Assembly: GCA_016937825.1 (NCBI GenBank)
Contig: JAFGVT010000056.1
Location: 1-10,559 of the forward strand
Direction of reading: 5' to 3'
Length of the DNA stretch: 10,559 nt
Source: Fidelibacterota bacterium
GTDB lineage: Bacteria > Fidelibacterota > Fidelibacteria > Fidelibacterales > Fidelibacteraceae
Part shown: positions 1 to 7,126 of the stretch, in pieces
Numbering within the stretch: the stretch's first letter is position 1
Layout of the letters: every line of letters starts with the position of its first letter
Notes under the pieces: model-generated
What the model was told of the DNA's origin: nothing
The model's input: the letters and a program-made list of their open reading frames with translations, nothing else
The model's database searches: none
Program-made: the position numbers and the translations under genes

Positions 1-60
1 ACGTCTCACGCCTGCCCTGCGTAGCCTTGGCGAAGCAGGGTCTTACGTCTCACGTCTTAC
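1..60 (-). repeat. Heptamer repeat array (GTRAGAC) with an embedded hairpin, cut by the window edge
   Basis: Read on the minus strand, three consecutive heptamers GTAAGAC, GTGAGAC, GTAAGAC occupy 60-54, 53-47 and 46-40. A fourth unit, GTGAGAC, lies at 9-3 and is followed by GT, the possible start of another. Between them sits an inverted repeat with arms CCCTGC (15-20) and GCAGGG (35-40) enclosing 14 bases, which contain a small inner GCC-TT-GGC fold. There is no T-tract after the hairpin on the minus strand, so it is not a classical intrinsic terminator. The first heptamer contains the TAA stop of hppA. The layout looks like a dispersed intergenic repeat of the kind seen in several uncultivated phyla, but its copy number cannot be judged from one partial copy. 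Confidence 0.7.
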
Positions 61-2255
61 AGCAACGACCAGCTTGCGGTCAGGCCGGCCATCACAATGG
101 CGACCATGGTCATCAGTTTGACCAGGATGTTCAGGCTGGGGCCGGAGGTGTCCTTGAAAGGATCACCGACCGTATCGCCGACGACGGCCGCCTTATGGGC
201 GTCGGAACCTTTTCCGCCGTGGGCGCCGGATTCGATGTATTTCTTGGCGTTATCCCAAGAACCGCCCGCATTGGCCATGAACACGGCAAGGACGAAGCCG
301 GCGGCCAGACCGCCGGTCAGCAGGCCCATGACGCCGGATACGCCGAAGATCAGGCCGACCGAAACGGGGGCGATGATCGCCAGCAAAGACGGCAGGAGCA
401 TTTCGCGCTGGGCGCCCTTGGTCGAGATCGCTACGCAGCGGGCGTAATCGGGTTCGGTTTCGCCGGTCATGATGCCTTTGATCTCGCGGAACTGACGGCG
501 GACCTCATCCACCATGTTGCCGGCCGCACGGCCGACGGCATTCATGGTCAGGCCGCAGAACATAAAGGCCATCATGGCGCCAAGGAACATGCCCATCAAC
601 ACCTTCGGGTTCATCAGCGTGACGTTATAATAGGTCATAAAATCGGACAGGGTCGCCGTGACGGTCGGGATCACTTTCTCGCCGACCAGCAGGGTCGTTT
701 CGCCGATGCGGATCAAGCCGATCTTGATCTCTTCAATATAGGAGGCCAGCAGGGCAAGCGCCGTGAGCGCGGCGGAACCGATCGCAAAGCCTTTGCCGGT
801 CGCAGCCGTGGTGTTGCCCAGGGAATCGAGGGCGTCGGTGCGTTTGCGGACTTCTTCGCCCAGCCCGGCCATTTCGGCGTTCCCGCCGGCATTGTCTGCG
901 ATCGGACCGTAGGCGTCCGTTGCCAGGGTGATCCCCAGCGTGGAGAGCATGCCGACCGCGGCAATGCCGATGCCGTAGAGGCCCATGGACATATTGGCGA
1001 ACTGCCAGCCCGCAGCAGAAAGGTAGGCAAGGATCGTTCCGACGACAATGGTCAGCACGGGGAATGCCGTGGAGAGCATGCCGGTCCCGATGCCGTTGAT
1101 GATCACGGTCGCGGCGCCGGTTTCGGCATGATGCGCGATATTTTGCGTCGGTTTATACGCTGCCGAGGTGAAATATTCGGTCTCTTTCCCGATCGCCCAC
1201 CCGGTGACCAGTCCGACCAGAATGGAGATCCAGACACCGATATAATTGTCGATGGCGAGCCATTTGAGAATAAAGAAGGACAGGACCATGATCAGCAGGG
1301 AGCTTAGGTTAATGCCGCGGCCCAGCGCGGAGAGCAGTGTTTTCTGCGAGGCGTTCTCTTTGGTCCTGACGGCGAAAATGCCCAGGATCGACAGAAGGGT
1401 CCCGACGGCACCGATGATCATCGGAGCGAACACGGCGGAAACCTGCATGGTGGTGTTGTTCATGAAGGCGGCGGCGCCCAGGGCGGCGGTTGCCAGAATG
1501 GACCCGGCGTAGGATTCATAGAGATCGGCGCCCATGCCGGCGACATCGCCCACGTTGTCCCCGACGTTATCGGCGATGGTCGCGGGGTTGCGGGGGTCGT
1601 CTTCCGGAATGCCCGCTTCCACTTTACCGACCAGGTCGGCGCCGACATCCGCGGCTTTGGTAAAGATACCGCCGCCGACGCGGGCGAACAGGGCCTGGGT
1701 CGAAGCGCCCATCCCGAAGGTCAGCATGGTCGTGGTGATGATGGCCATTTTATGCGCGGCATCGGCATCCTTGACAAAGGTATTCAGGACAAGGTACCAA
1801 AGGGAAATATCCAGAAGGGCCAGGCCGACGACGACCAGTCCCATGACCGCGCCGGAGCGGAACGCGACCTGCAAGCCCTGGTTCAGGGACTCGCGGGCGG
1901 CATTCGCGGTACGGGCGGACGCGTAGGTCGCGGTCTTCATTCCGAAGAAGCCGGCCAGACCGGAGAAAAAACCGCCGGTCAGAAAGGCGAAGGGAACCCA
2001 GGGGTTCTGCACTTTCCATACGTAGGCCATAAGCGCGAAGAGAAGGGTCAGGACAAGAAAAACATAGATGACCACTTTATACTGCTGTCTCAAATAGGCC
2101 ATCGCACCTTTGCGGACGTGCTGGGCGATCTCGGCCATTCTGGGGGTGCCTTCGGAACGCTTCATCATGTTTTTGAAGAAATACCACGCAAATATCAGCG
2201 CAATGACGGCGGTCCCGGGGACGATCCAGAATAAATTATTTTGAATTCCTAACAT
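57..2255 (-). CDS. hppA: Membrane-bound ion-translocating pyrophosphatase, K+-dependent type
   Basis: This 732-residue integral membrane enzyme hydrolyses cytoplasmic pyrophosphate to two phosphates and pumps Na+ and/or H+ out of the cytoplasm; the family usually has about 16 membrane helices. The length is normal. Visible signatures are the GGGIFTKAADVGADLVGK region (194-211), the catalytic DDPRNPATIADNVGDNVGD block (219-237), ATDAYGPIADNAGG (445-458), GNTTAATGKGFAIGSA (480-495), ANAGGSWDNAKKY (661-673) and GDTVGDPFKDTSGPS (693-707). Ala484 and Gly487 in the GNTT block match the K+-dependent class; K+-independent enzymes carry Lys and Thr there. Glu247 in LYESYAG sits at the Na+-pump position, and Gly occupies the place where plant H+ pumps have Glu. 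The ATG at 2255 is preceded by AAGGAGG (2266-2260), four bases away. A promoter-like pair lies upstream (2295-2323). The stop codon lies inside a repeat unit. Family is certain; the transported ion is inferred. Confidence 0.97.
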   Translation of the reverse strand: MLGIQNNLFWIVPGTAVIALIFAWYFFKNMMKRSEGTPRMAEIAQHVRKGAMAYLRQQYKVVIYVFLVLTLLFALMAYVWKVQNPWVPFAFLTGGFFSGLAGFFGMKTATYASARTANAARESLNQGLQVAFRSGAVMGLVVVGLALLDISLWYLVLNTFVKDADAAHKMAIITTTMLTFGMGASTQALFARVGGGIFTKAADVGADLVGKVEAGIPEDDPRNPATIADNVGDNVGDVAGMGADLYESYAGSILATAALGAAAFMNNTTMQVSAVFAPMIIGAVGTLLSILGIFAVRTKENASQKTLLSALGRGINLSSLLIMVLSFFILKWLAIDNYIGVWISILVGLVTGWAIGKETEYFTSAAYKPTQNIAHHAETGAATVIINGIGTGMLSTAFPVLTIVVGTILAYLSAAGWQFANMSMGLYGIGIAAVGMLSTLGITLATDAYGPIADNAGGNAEMAGLGEEVRKRTDALDSLGNTTAATGKGFAIGSAALTALALLASYIEEIKIGLIRIGETTLLVGEKVIPTVTATLSDFMTYYNVTLMNPKVLMGMFLGAMMAFMFCGLTMNAVGRAAGNMVDEVRRQFREIKGIMTGETEPDYARCVAISTKGAQREMLLPSLLAIIAPVSVGLIFGVSGVMGLLTGGLAAGFVLAVFMANAGGSWDNAKKYIESGAHGGKGSDAHKAAVVGDTVGDPFKDTSGPSLNILVKLMTMVAIVMAGLTASWSLL

Positions 2256-2259
2256 GCTG

Positions 2260-2280
2260 CCTCCTTTTTGTGTTCACAAA
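2260..2280 (-). promoter_or_regulatory. Palindrome abutting the hppA ribosome binding site
   Basis: On the minus strand TTTGTG-AA-CACAAA (2280-2267) is a perfect 6+2+6 inverted repeat that runs directly into the Shine-Dalgarno sequence AAGGAGG (2266-2260) of hppA. It lies just downstream of the predicted promoter, at about +8 to +21 if transcription starts near 2288. That position would suit a repressor operator. As RNA the stem would be short and AT-rich, so a DNA-binding role is more plausible than a structural one. The ribosome binding site itself is secure; the operator role is a guess. Confidence 0.4.
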
Positions 2281-2294
2281 CCAATTTTCCGCGA

Positions 2295-2323
2295 ATATTA
2301 AGGATATCACGCTTCCTTATCAA
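2295..2323 (-). promoter_or_regulatory. Candidate sigma70-type promoter for hppA
   Basis: The minus strand reads TTGATA (2323-2318), a 17-base spacer (2317-2301) and TAATAT (2300-2295). Each hexamer differs from the sigma70 consensus at one or two positions and the spacing is optimal. The predicted start near 2288 leaves a leader of about 33 bases. The -35 element overlaps the last codons of the upstream PiT gene, whose stop is at 2309-2307. If real, hppA can be transcribed independently of the transporters. Some Bacteroidota use a different promoter consensus, which lowers confidence. Confidence 0.5.
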
Positions 2324-4568
2324 GTGTTTTCGGAAAATTCAGGGAGCCCTGAAGCTCCGGCGTGAACTTGCTCTGGACCTTCAGCAGACGGATCACATCC
2401 ACAAGCAGGTCCTTTGAGCCGGACAGCAGGCTCAGGTAGAGAACGGAATTGCGGGAATTCGTTTCGCTGCCCTTGATGCGGATGACCTGATTCATCTGGT
2501 ATTCCACGATCTTGTCAAGCAGCGCTTCCTGCGCCCGTTTGATCGGTTCCTTCTGTTTGAAATTCTGGCGTTTGACCATCAGGCTGACGGCATTGAATAT
2601 CCGGTTAAGTTCCGCGTGGAGCTCGATCAGTTCCTGATACTGCTCCTCGCTGGTGCCGCAATGGGTGTTGTCCACGTGTTCGTAGCAGGCCTGCACAAGC
2701 TGATCGATACTGTGGGAAAATTCACGGATATAGTGAAGCATCTGAAGATAGAAATGCCCGTATTGCAGGGAGTCCTCTTCGATCTCCCGCAGACGAACGG
2801 TAAAATGGTTTTTCCGGTTCTTGGACTCCAGAAGCAGGTCTTCCGCCTTATCTTTCAGTTCTTTCAGCTTCTTTCTGTCTTCCTGATGCAGGGACACGAT
2901 CGTGTCCAGAAGCATATCGGGCACCAGGTCCAGGATCTCCGTCGTATAGCTGTTGCAGATGGTAAAAATATCGTTGTCTTCCAGTTCCTCCTGCGTGACC
3001 TTTTCGGTTTCTTCGTTCTTGCGGAATATTTTAAAGGTTCGGGCGATCAGGAACCCCGACAAGGCGAGCAGGGCAAGGATCGCGACCAAGCCGCCCAGGT
3101 CGATCAAAATGGCAAAGAGAAGGGAAACGGTAAAGGCCATGATCGCGGTCAGGAACCATCCGCCGATCACGGTGAAAACCCCGGTAATGCGGTACACGGC
3201 GCTTTCCCGGCCCCAGGCACGGTCCGCCAGCGTGGTTCCCATGGACACCATGAAGGTGACGTAGGTGGTCGAGAGGGGCAGCCCGAGTGAGGTGCCGAGT
3301 GCGATGAGACTGCTGGCAATGGTCAGGTTCATCGACGCCCGGATCATGTCAAAGGATTGCGCTTCGGATTCCGAGTTCATGACAGGACGGGAAAAACGCG
3401 CATCCACGGCGTGCCGGAGCTTTTGGGGAACGGCTTTTTTCAGGAACTGTCCGATATTGACAGAAGCCCTCACCACGGTGCGGGAAAGGCCTGTCGAACC
3501 GAAACGCTCTTCGCCCGAGTCGTGCCGGGCCATGCTCAGTTCCGTTTTGCTGACGTGTTTGGATTTTTTTGAGGTCCAGAGGGTGATCACCATGATCAGT
3601 CCGGCGATCAGCAGCATATAGGTCTCGGTCTTTACCTTGCCGGAAAGAAAGGCCATGGAGAAGGTGTTGGGGTCTGCGCCCGGTACGGCGGCAAATCCCT
3701 GGAAGGCCTTGAACCCGGCCAGGGGAACGCCAATGAAGTTGACCAGGTCGTTGCCGGCAAACGCAAAGGCCAGGGCAAAGGTCCCGAACAGGATGATCAT
3801 GCGGGGCACGTTGATCTTAAAGATCCAGCGCGCCAGCTGAATGATCACGGCCCATCCGGCAAAAGAAAGCCCGAGGATCAGCCAGGTGTTCGCATTGATC
3901 CAGTTCTTTGCTTCCTCAGTCATGAAAGAGGAACCGTTGGCGCCTTTGATCAGAATAAAATAGGTAATGACCGCGATGCAGAAACCGCCCCAGATCGCGC
4001 CGAACCGGTTCAGCATCTTCTGATAGCGGAAAGTAAAAAAAAGGCGCGTCAGGAATTGAACCAGCGCGCCGACCGTGAAGGCGATGATCACCGAGACCAG
4101 AATGCCCGAAATGATCATTAATGCCTTATCCGAATTAATGTATTTCGGGAGATCCGCAAGGGTCTCCACCGGACTGCGGCCGATCTTGAGCAGCGAGACC
4201 GCCACGGCGGCGCCCAGCAATTCGAACACGATGGATACGGTCGTGGAAGTGGGCAGGGCGAGCGAGTTGTAAGCATCCAGAAGGATCACGTCCGTCAGCA
4301 TCACTGCCAGATATATGATCATGATCTCGGAAAAGAAGAATTCCTGCGGATGAAAAACGCCTTTCCGGGCAACCTCCATCATGCCGCTGGAAAACGTCGC
4401 GCCGATGAACACGCCGACGCTCGCAATGGTCATGATGATCCAGTTCTTCGCCGCCTTCGCGCCCCGGGCGGAATTCAGGAAATTCACGGCATCGTTTGTT
4501 ACACCAACAACCAGGTCTGATGCGGCTAAAAAGAATAGCACGATCACCATCAGGATGTAAATTGTCAT
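2307..4568 (-). CDS. PiT-family inorganic phosphate transporter with C-terminal PhoU-like domain (copy 1)
   Basis: This 753-residue inner-membrane phosphate:cation symporter belongs to the PHO4/PiT family. The fold is an inverted duplication, and both halves show it: GVTNDAVNFLNSA (22-34) pairs with FAGNDLVNFIGVPLAG (270-285), and LALPTSTTVSIVF (103-115) pairs with LGLPLSTTYVTFM (428-440). About a dozen hydrophobic segments lie between 4 and 509, interrupted by a polar loop (about 333-410). Residues about 530-735 are a charged helical PhoU-like domain with the core LREIEEDSLQYGHFYLQMLHYIREFSHS (593-620), probably cytoplasmic and regulatory. Classical PitA-type carriers are roughly 500 residues and lack this domain. 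The ATG at 4568 follows AAAGGG (4581-4576). The gene starts 133 bases after the stop of a close paralog and ends 51 bases before hppA. By hand count, 150 of the first 200 residues are identical to the paralog without gaps. Family is certain; the coupling ion (H+ or Na+) is unknown. Confidence 0.95.
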   Translation of the reverse strand: MTIYILMVIVLFFLAASDLVVGVTNDAVNFLNSARGAKAAKNWIIMTIASVGVFIGATFSSGMMEVARKGVFHPQEFFFSEIMIIYLAVMLTDVILLDAYNSLALPTSTTVSIVFELLGAAVAVSLLKIGRSPVETLADLPKYINSDKALMIISGILVSVIIAFTVGALVQFLTRLFFTFRYQKMLNRFGAIWGGFCIAVITYFILIKGANGSSFMTEEAKNWINANTWLILGLSFAGWAVIIQLARWIFKINVPRMIILFGTFALAFAFAGNDLVNFIGVPLAGFKAFQGFAAVPGADPNTFSMAFLSGKVKTETYMLLIAGLIMVITLWTSKKSKHVSKTELSMARHDSGEERFGSTGLSRTVVRASVNIGQFLKKAVPQKLRHAVDARFSRPVMNSESEAQSFDMIRASMNLTIASSLIALGTSLGLPLSTTYVTFMVSMGTTLADRAWGRESAVYRITGVFTVIGGWFLTAIMAFTVSLLFAILIDLGGLVAILALLALSGFLIARTFKIFRKNEETEKVTQEELEDNDIFTICNSYTTEILDLVPDMLLDTIVSLHQEDRKKLKELKDKAEDLLLESKNRKNHFTVRLREIEEDSLQYGHFYLQMLHYIREFSHSIDQLVQACYEHVDNTHCGTSEEQYQELIELHAELNRIFNAVSLMVKRQNFKQKEPIKRAQEALLDKIVEYQMNQVIRIKGSETNSRNSVLYLSLLSGSKDLLVDVIRLLKVQSKFTPELQGSLNFPKTLDKEA

Positions 4569-4592
4569 GTATTTTCCCTTTATATGTCGTTG

Positions 4593-4640
4593 AATATAAT
4601 TATGTCAGCCAATCCGGCAAAACTTTTTTTGCAAAATTTT
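4593..4640 (-). promoter_or_regulatory. Candidate promoter with UP element for PiT copy 1
   Basis: The minus strand shows TTGCCG (4620-4615), a 16-base spacer and TATATT (4598-4593). Immediately upstream of the -35 is AAAAAAAG (4630-4623), preceded by AAAATTTT (4640-4633). These match the proximal and distal subsites of a sigma70 UP element in both sequence and distance. Another run of seven A lies at 4656-4650. Predicted transcription would start near 4586, giving a leader of about 18 bases that holds the AAAGGG ribosome binding site. The AT-rich block contrasts sharply with the GC-rich genes on both sides. The hexamers are only moderate matches. Confidence 0.45.
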
Positions 4641-4701
4641 GGCGCTTCGTTTTTTTCGCTTGTTCCGACGTCCGATTTATAGGAGATATCCCGCGGATTT
4701 T

Positions 4702-6996
4702 TCAGCGGAACATGTCGGCGAACACATCGATCTGACCCGACTTTTTTTCCCGGACGCCCTGTTCCGGTGTCGCGGAACCGTCTGTCCGGGGTGCGAACTT
4801 GCTTTGCACTTTCAGCAGGCGGATCACATGGGAAAGCAGGTCGCGGATACCGAAGAGCAGGCTCATATACAACAGGGTGTTCCGCGTATTGGTCTCTCCG
4901 TGCTTGACGCGCCGGATCTGATTGCTCTGACACTCGCTGATGCGGTCAAGTAATTTTTCCTGGGTCCGCTTGATCTTTTCCTTGTCATGATATTCCTGCC
5001 GTTCCACACTGGACGCGACCTGGTCAAAGATCCCGTTCATTTCCGTGCACAGACTTTGGAGTTCCAGATACTGCTCGTTGATAATGCCGCGGTGCTTATT
5101 GTAAATGTGTTCATAGGCGGCTCCGACGACATAATTGATCGTATGGGAAAATTCCCGGATATAGTGCAGCATCTGCAAATAGAAATGGCCGTATTCCAGT
5201 GAATCCTCCTCCAGGTTCCGGAGGCGCACCGTGAAGCAGTTCTTTCTGCTCTTTGTATCAAGCATCAGTTCGTTGCTTTCTTCAAGCAATGCTTTGATAT
5301 TTTTTCGGTCTTCCTGATAGGCCGCTTCGATGGTCTTTTCAAAGAGTTCCGGGATGTGGGAGAGGATTTTTACCGTGTGCTGATTGCACATGGTGTAGAT
5401 ATCGTTGCTTTCATCCTCCTTTCCCGCTTCCTTTTCTTTTTCGCTGTTGCGATGCGAAACAAAGGTACGGTACAGGACGAAGAGTGAGAACGCGAACAGC
5501 AGGAACGTGGCGACGATACCGCCCCAGCGAATCACGAAAGCAAAGATCATGGAAACGGTCAGGGCGATAATGGCCGTCAGGAACCATCCCCCGATCACGG
5601 TAAAAACGCCTGAGATCCTGTAAACCGCACTTTCGCGGCCCCAGGCGCGGTCGGCCAGAGACGTTCCCATTGACACCATGAACGTGACATAGGTGGTTGA
5701 AAGGGGCAGTTCGAAAGAGGTACCGAGAGCGATCAGGCAGCTTGCGATCGTCAGGTTCATGGACGCCCGGATAAGATCGAAGGATCGCGCTTCGTCTTCC
5801 GGATTTATGACCGGCCGGGAAAAGCGTTTTTCGACCGACCGCCGCACGCCCCCCGGCACGATGCCCCGGAAAAACTCATTGACGTTCACAATGGCGTGAA
5901 CGACCGCCCGGGACAGGCCGGTCGAACTGAAACGTTCCTCGCCGATATCCTGCCGTGCAATGCTAAGTTCGGTCTGACTGACATGGCGGGATTTTTTGGA
6001 CACCCAAAGGGTGATCACCATGACCATTCCCGCAATGAGCAGCAGTCCGGTCTCTGTTCTCATGGTTCCGGTCATAAAGTTCATGGGAAAGGTATGCGGG
6101 TCGGCTCCCGATGCGGCGGAAAAGACCGTGAAGGCCTTGAACCCGGCAAGCGGAACGCCGATAAAGTTGACCAAGTCGTTCCCGGCAAACGCAAAGGCCA
6201 GCGAGAAGGTGCCGATCAGAATGATCATGCGGGGAATATTGACCCTTACCGTCCAGCGAAGAAGCTGGATCAGCACCGTCCAGCCAAGGAAGGAGATCCC
6301 GAAAATCTCCCACGCGTGACCGGCAATATAGGTCTTAACCTCCGGGGTCATGAAGGAAGCGCCGTCAGCGCCCTTGACCAGAATAAAATACGTAATGACG
6401 GCAATGCACAGGCCGCCCCAAATCGCGCCGTAGCGTGAGAGTCCTTTTTGATATTTGAACGTGAAGATCAGGCGGGTAACGAATTGCACCAGGCTGCCCG
6501 CCGCGAACGCAATGAGCACGGAGATCAGAATTCCCGCAATGATCGCCATGGCTTTTTCGGAATTGATGAATTCCGACAGATCGCTCAGGTTTCCTGCGGG
6601 CATCCGGCCGATCTTGATCAGTGAAACGGCCAGAGCCGCGCCCATTAACGAAAAAACGACCGAAACGGTCGTTGAGGTCGGAAGCGCCAGTGTGTTGTAA
6701 ACATCCAGAAGAATGACATTCGTCAGCATGACCGCAAGGTAAATGACCATGATCTCGGAAAAACTGAACTGTTCGGGGTGAAAGATCCCCTTCCGCGCGA
6801 CTTCCATCATGCCGCTGGAAAAGGTGGTGCCCAAAAGTATGCCCAAACTGGCAATGCTCAGGATGATCCAGTTCTTAGCCGCCTTGGCCCCCCGGGCGGA
6901 ATTCAGAAAATTGACGGCATCGTTGGTGACACCGACCACAAGCCCGGACACAGCTAAAAAAAACAGTATGATCACCATAAGCAAATAGACCGACAT
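4702..6996 (-). CDS. PiT-family inorganic phosphate transporter with C-terminal PhoU-like domain (copy 2)
   Basis: This 764-residue protein is a paralog of the neighbouring transporter and aligns with it without gaps for about the first 515 residues. It shares GVTNDAVNFLNSA (22-34), LALPTSTT (103-110), FAGNDLVNFIGVPLAG (270-285) and LPLSTTYVTFM (430-440), plus a PhoU-like helical domain (about 529-735) with LEEDSLEYGHFYLQMLHYIREFSHT (595-619). It differs from copy 1 by charge changes in or near membrane segments: Gly18 for Asp, Asn93 for Asp, Glu429 for Gly and Arg490 for Asp. It also has a polar C-terminal tail of about 28 residues (737-764). The open frame extends upstream to an ATG at 7107. 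I chose the ATG at 6996 because it matches the start of the paralog (MSVYLLMVI against MTIYILMVI) and is preceded by AGGCAGG (7006-7000); the longer start would add a basic 37-residue leader crossing a predicted terminator. A tandem duplication is the simplest origin. Confidence 0.94.
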   Translation of the reverse strand: MSVYLLMVIILFFLAVSGLVVGVTNDAVNFLNSARGAKAAKNWIILSIASLGILLGTTFSSGMMEVARKGIFHPEQFSFSEIMVIYLAVMLTNVILLDVYNTLALPTSTTVSVVFSLMGAALAVSLIKIGRMPAGNLSDLSEFINSEKAMAIIAGILISVLIAFAAGSLVQFVTRLIFTFKYQKGLSRYGAIWGGLCIAVITYFILVKGADGASFMTPEVKTYIAGHAWEIFGISFLGWTVLIQLLRWTVRVNIPRMIILIGTFSLAFAFAGNDLVNFIGVPLAGFKAFTVFSAASGADPHTFPMNFMTGTMRTETGLLLIAGMVMVITLWVSKKSRHVSQTELSIARQDIGEERFSSTGLSRAVVHAIVNVNEFFRGIVPGGVRRSVEKRFSRPVINPEDEARSFDLIRASMNLTIASCLIALGTSFELPLSTTYVTFMVSMGTSLADRAWGRESAVYRISGVFTVIGGWFLTAIIALTVSMIFAFVIRWGGIVATFLLFAFSLFVLYRTFVSHRNSEKEKEAGKEDESNDIYTMCNQHTVKILSHIPELFEKTIEAAYQEDRKNIKALLEESNELMLDTKSRKNCFTVRLRNLEEDSLEYGHFYLQMLHYIREFSHTINYVVGAAYEHIYNKHRGIINEQYLELQSLCTEMNGIFDQVASSVERQEYHDKEKIKRTQEKLLDRISECQSNQIRRVKHGETNTRNTLLYMSLLFGIRDLLSHVIRLLKVQSKFAPRTDGSATPEQGVREKKSGQIDVFADMFR

Positions 6997-7018
6997 AAAC
7001 CTGCCTGATATGATCGTA

Positions 7019-7046
7019 AATTTAACCCGGCGGCGGGACGTAACAA
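7019..7046 (-). promoter_or_regulatory. Weak candidate promoter for PiT copy 2
   Basis: On the minus strand TTGTTA (7046-7041) is followed, after 16 GC-rich bases, by TAAATT (7024-7019), inside the 130-base gap between the lipoprotein and PiT copy 2 and downstream of a predicted terminator hairpin. The hexamers are imperfect, and a 15-base alternative (TTAAAT) also exists. The main support is position: a gene following a terminator needs its own start. Confidence 0.25.
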
Positions 7047-7057
7047 ATATATTTCTG

Positions 7058-7100
7058 CCGAAAGAGAAGAAGCGCTGCTGTGGGAACAACGCTTCTTCGG
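7058..7100 (-). terminator. Candidate intrinsic terminator after the lipoprotein gene
   Basis: A perfect 9-base inverted repeat, CGCTTCTTC at 7098-7090 on the plus strand against GAAGAAGCG at 7066-7074, encloses 15 bases. CCGAA (7058-7062) and TTCGG (7096-7100) can lengthen the base in an alternative pairing. It begins about 27 bases beyond the lipoprotein stop. On the minus strand the 3' arm is followed by the pyrimidine-rich TCTTTC, not a clean U-run, so termination efficiency is uncertain. Confidence 0.5.
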
Positions 7101-7126
7101 GAAACAACTGCTGAAACAGTTAATAT

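Noticed and set aside
1..60. CRISPR array or attachment site
   Set aside because: The repeated unit is only 7 bases and mostly tandem without unique spacers, and no integrase or cas gene is visible.
27..1307. Long plus-strand open frame (426 codons) opposite hppA
   Set aside because: It is antisense to a highly conserved gene, its translation is rich in Gly, His, Asp and Arg without recognisable domains, and it arises from the codon bias of hppA on the other strand.
4621..4701. Intrinsic terminator after PiT copy 2
   Set aside because: The T-runs here are on the plus strand; on the transcribed minus strand they are A-runs, and there is no GC-rich stem followed by a U-tract. They fit an UP element better.
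6997..7107. Upstream in-frame ATG that would extend PiT copy 2 by 37 residues
   Set aside because: The extension is basic and unlike the paralog, crosses a terminator-like hairpin, and the ATG at 6996 has a good ribosome binding site and matches the start of copy 1.
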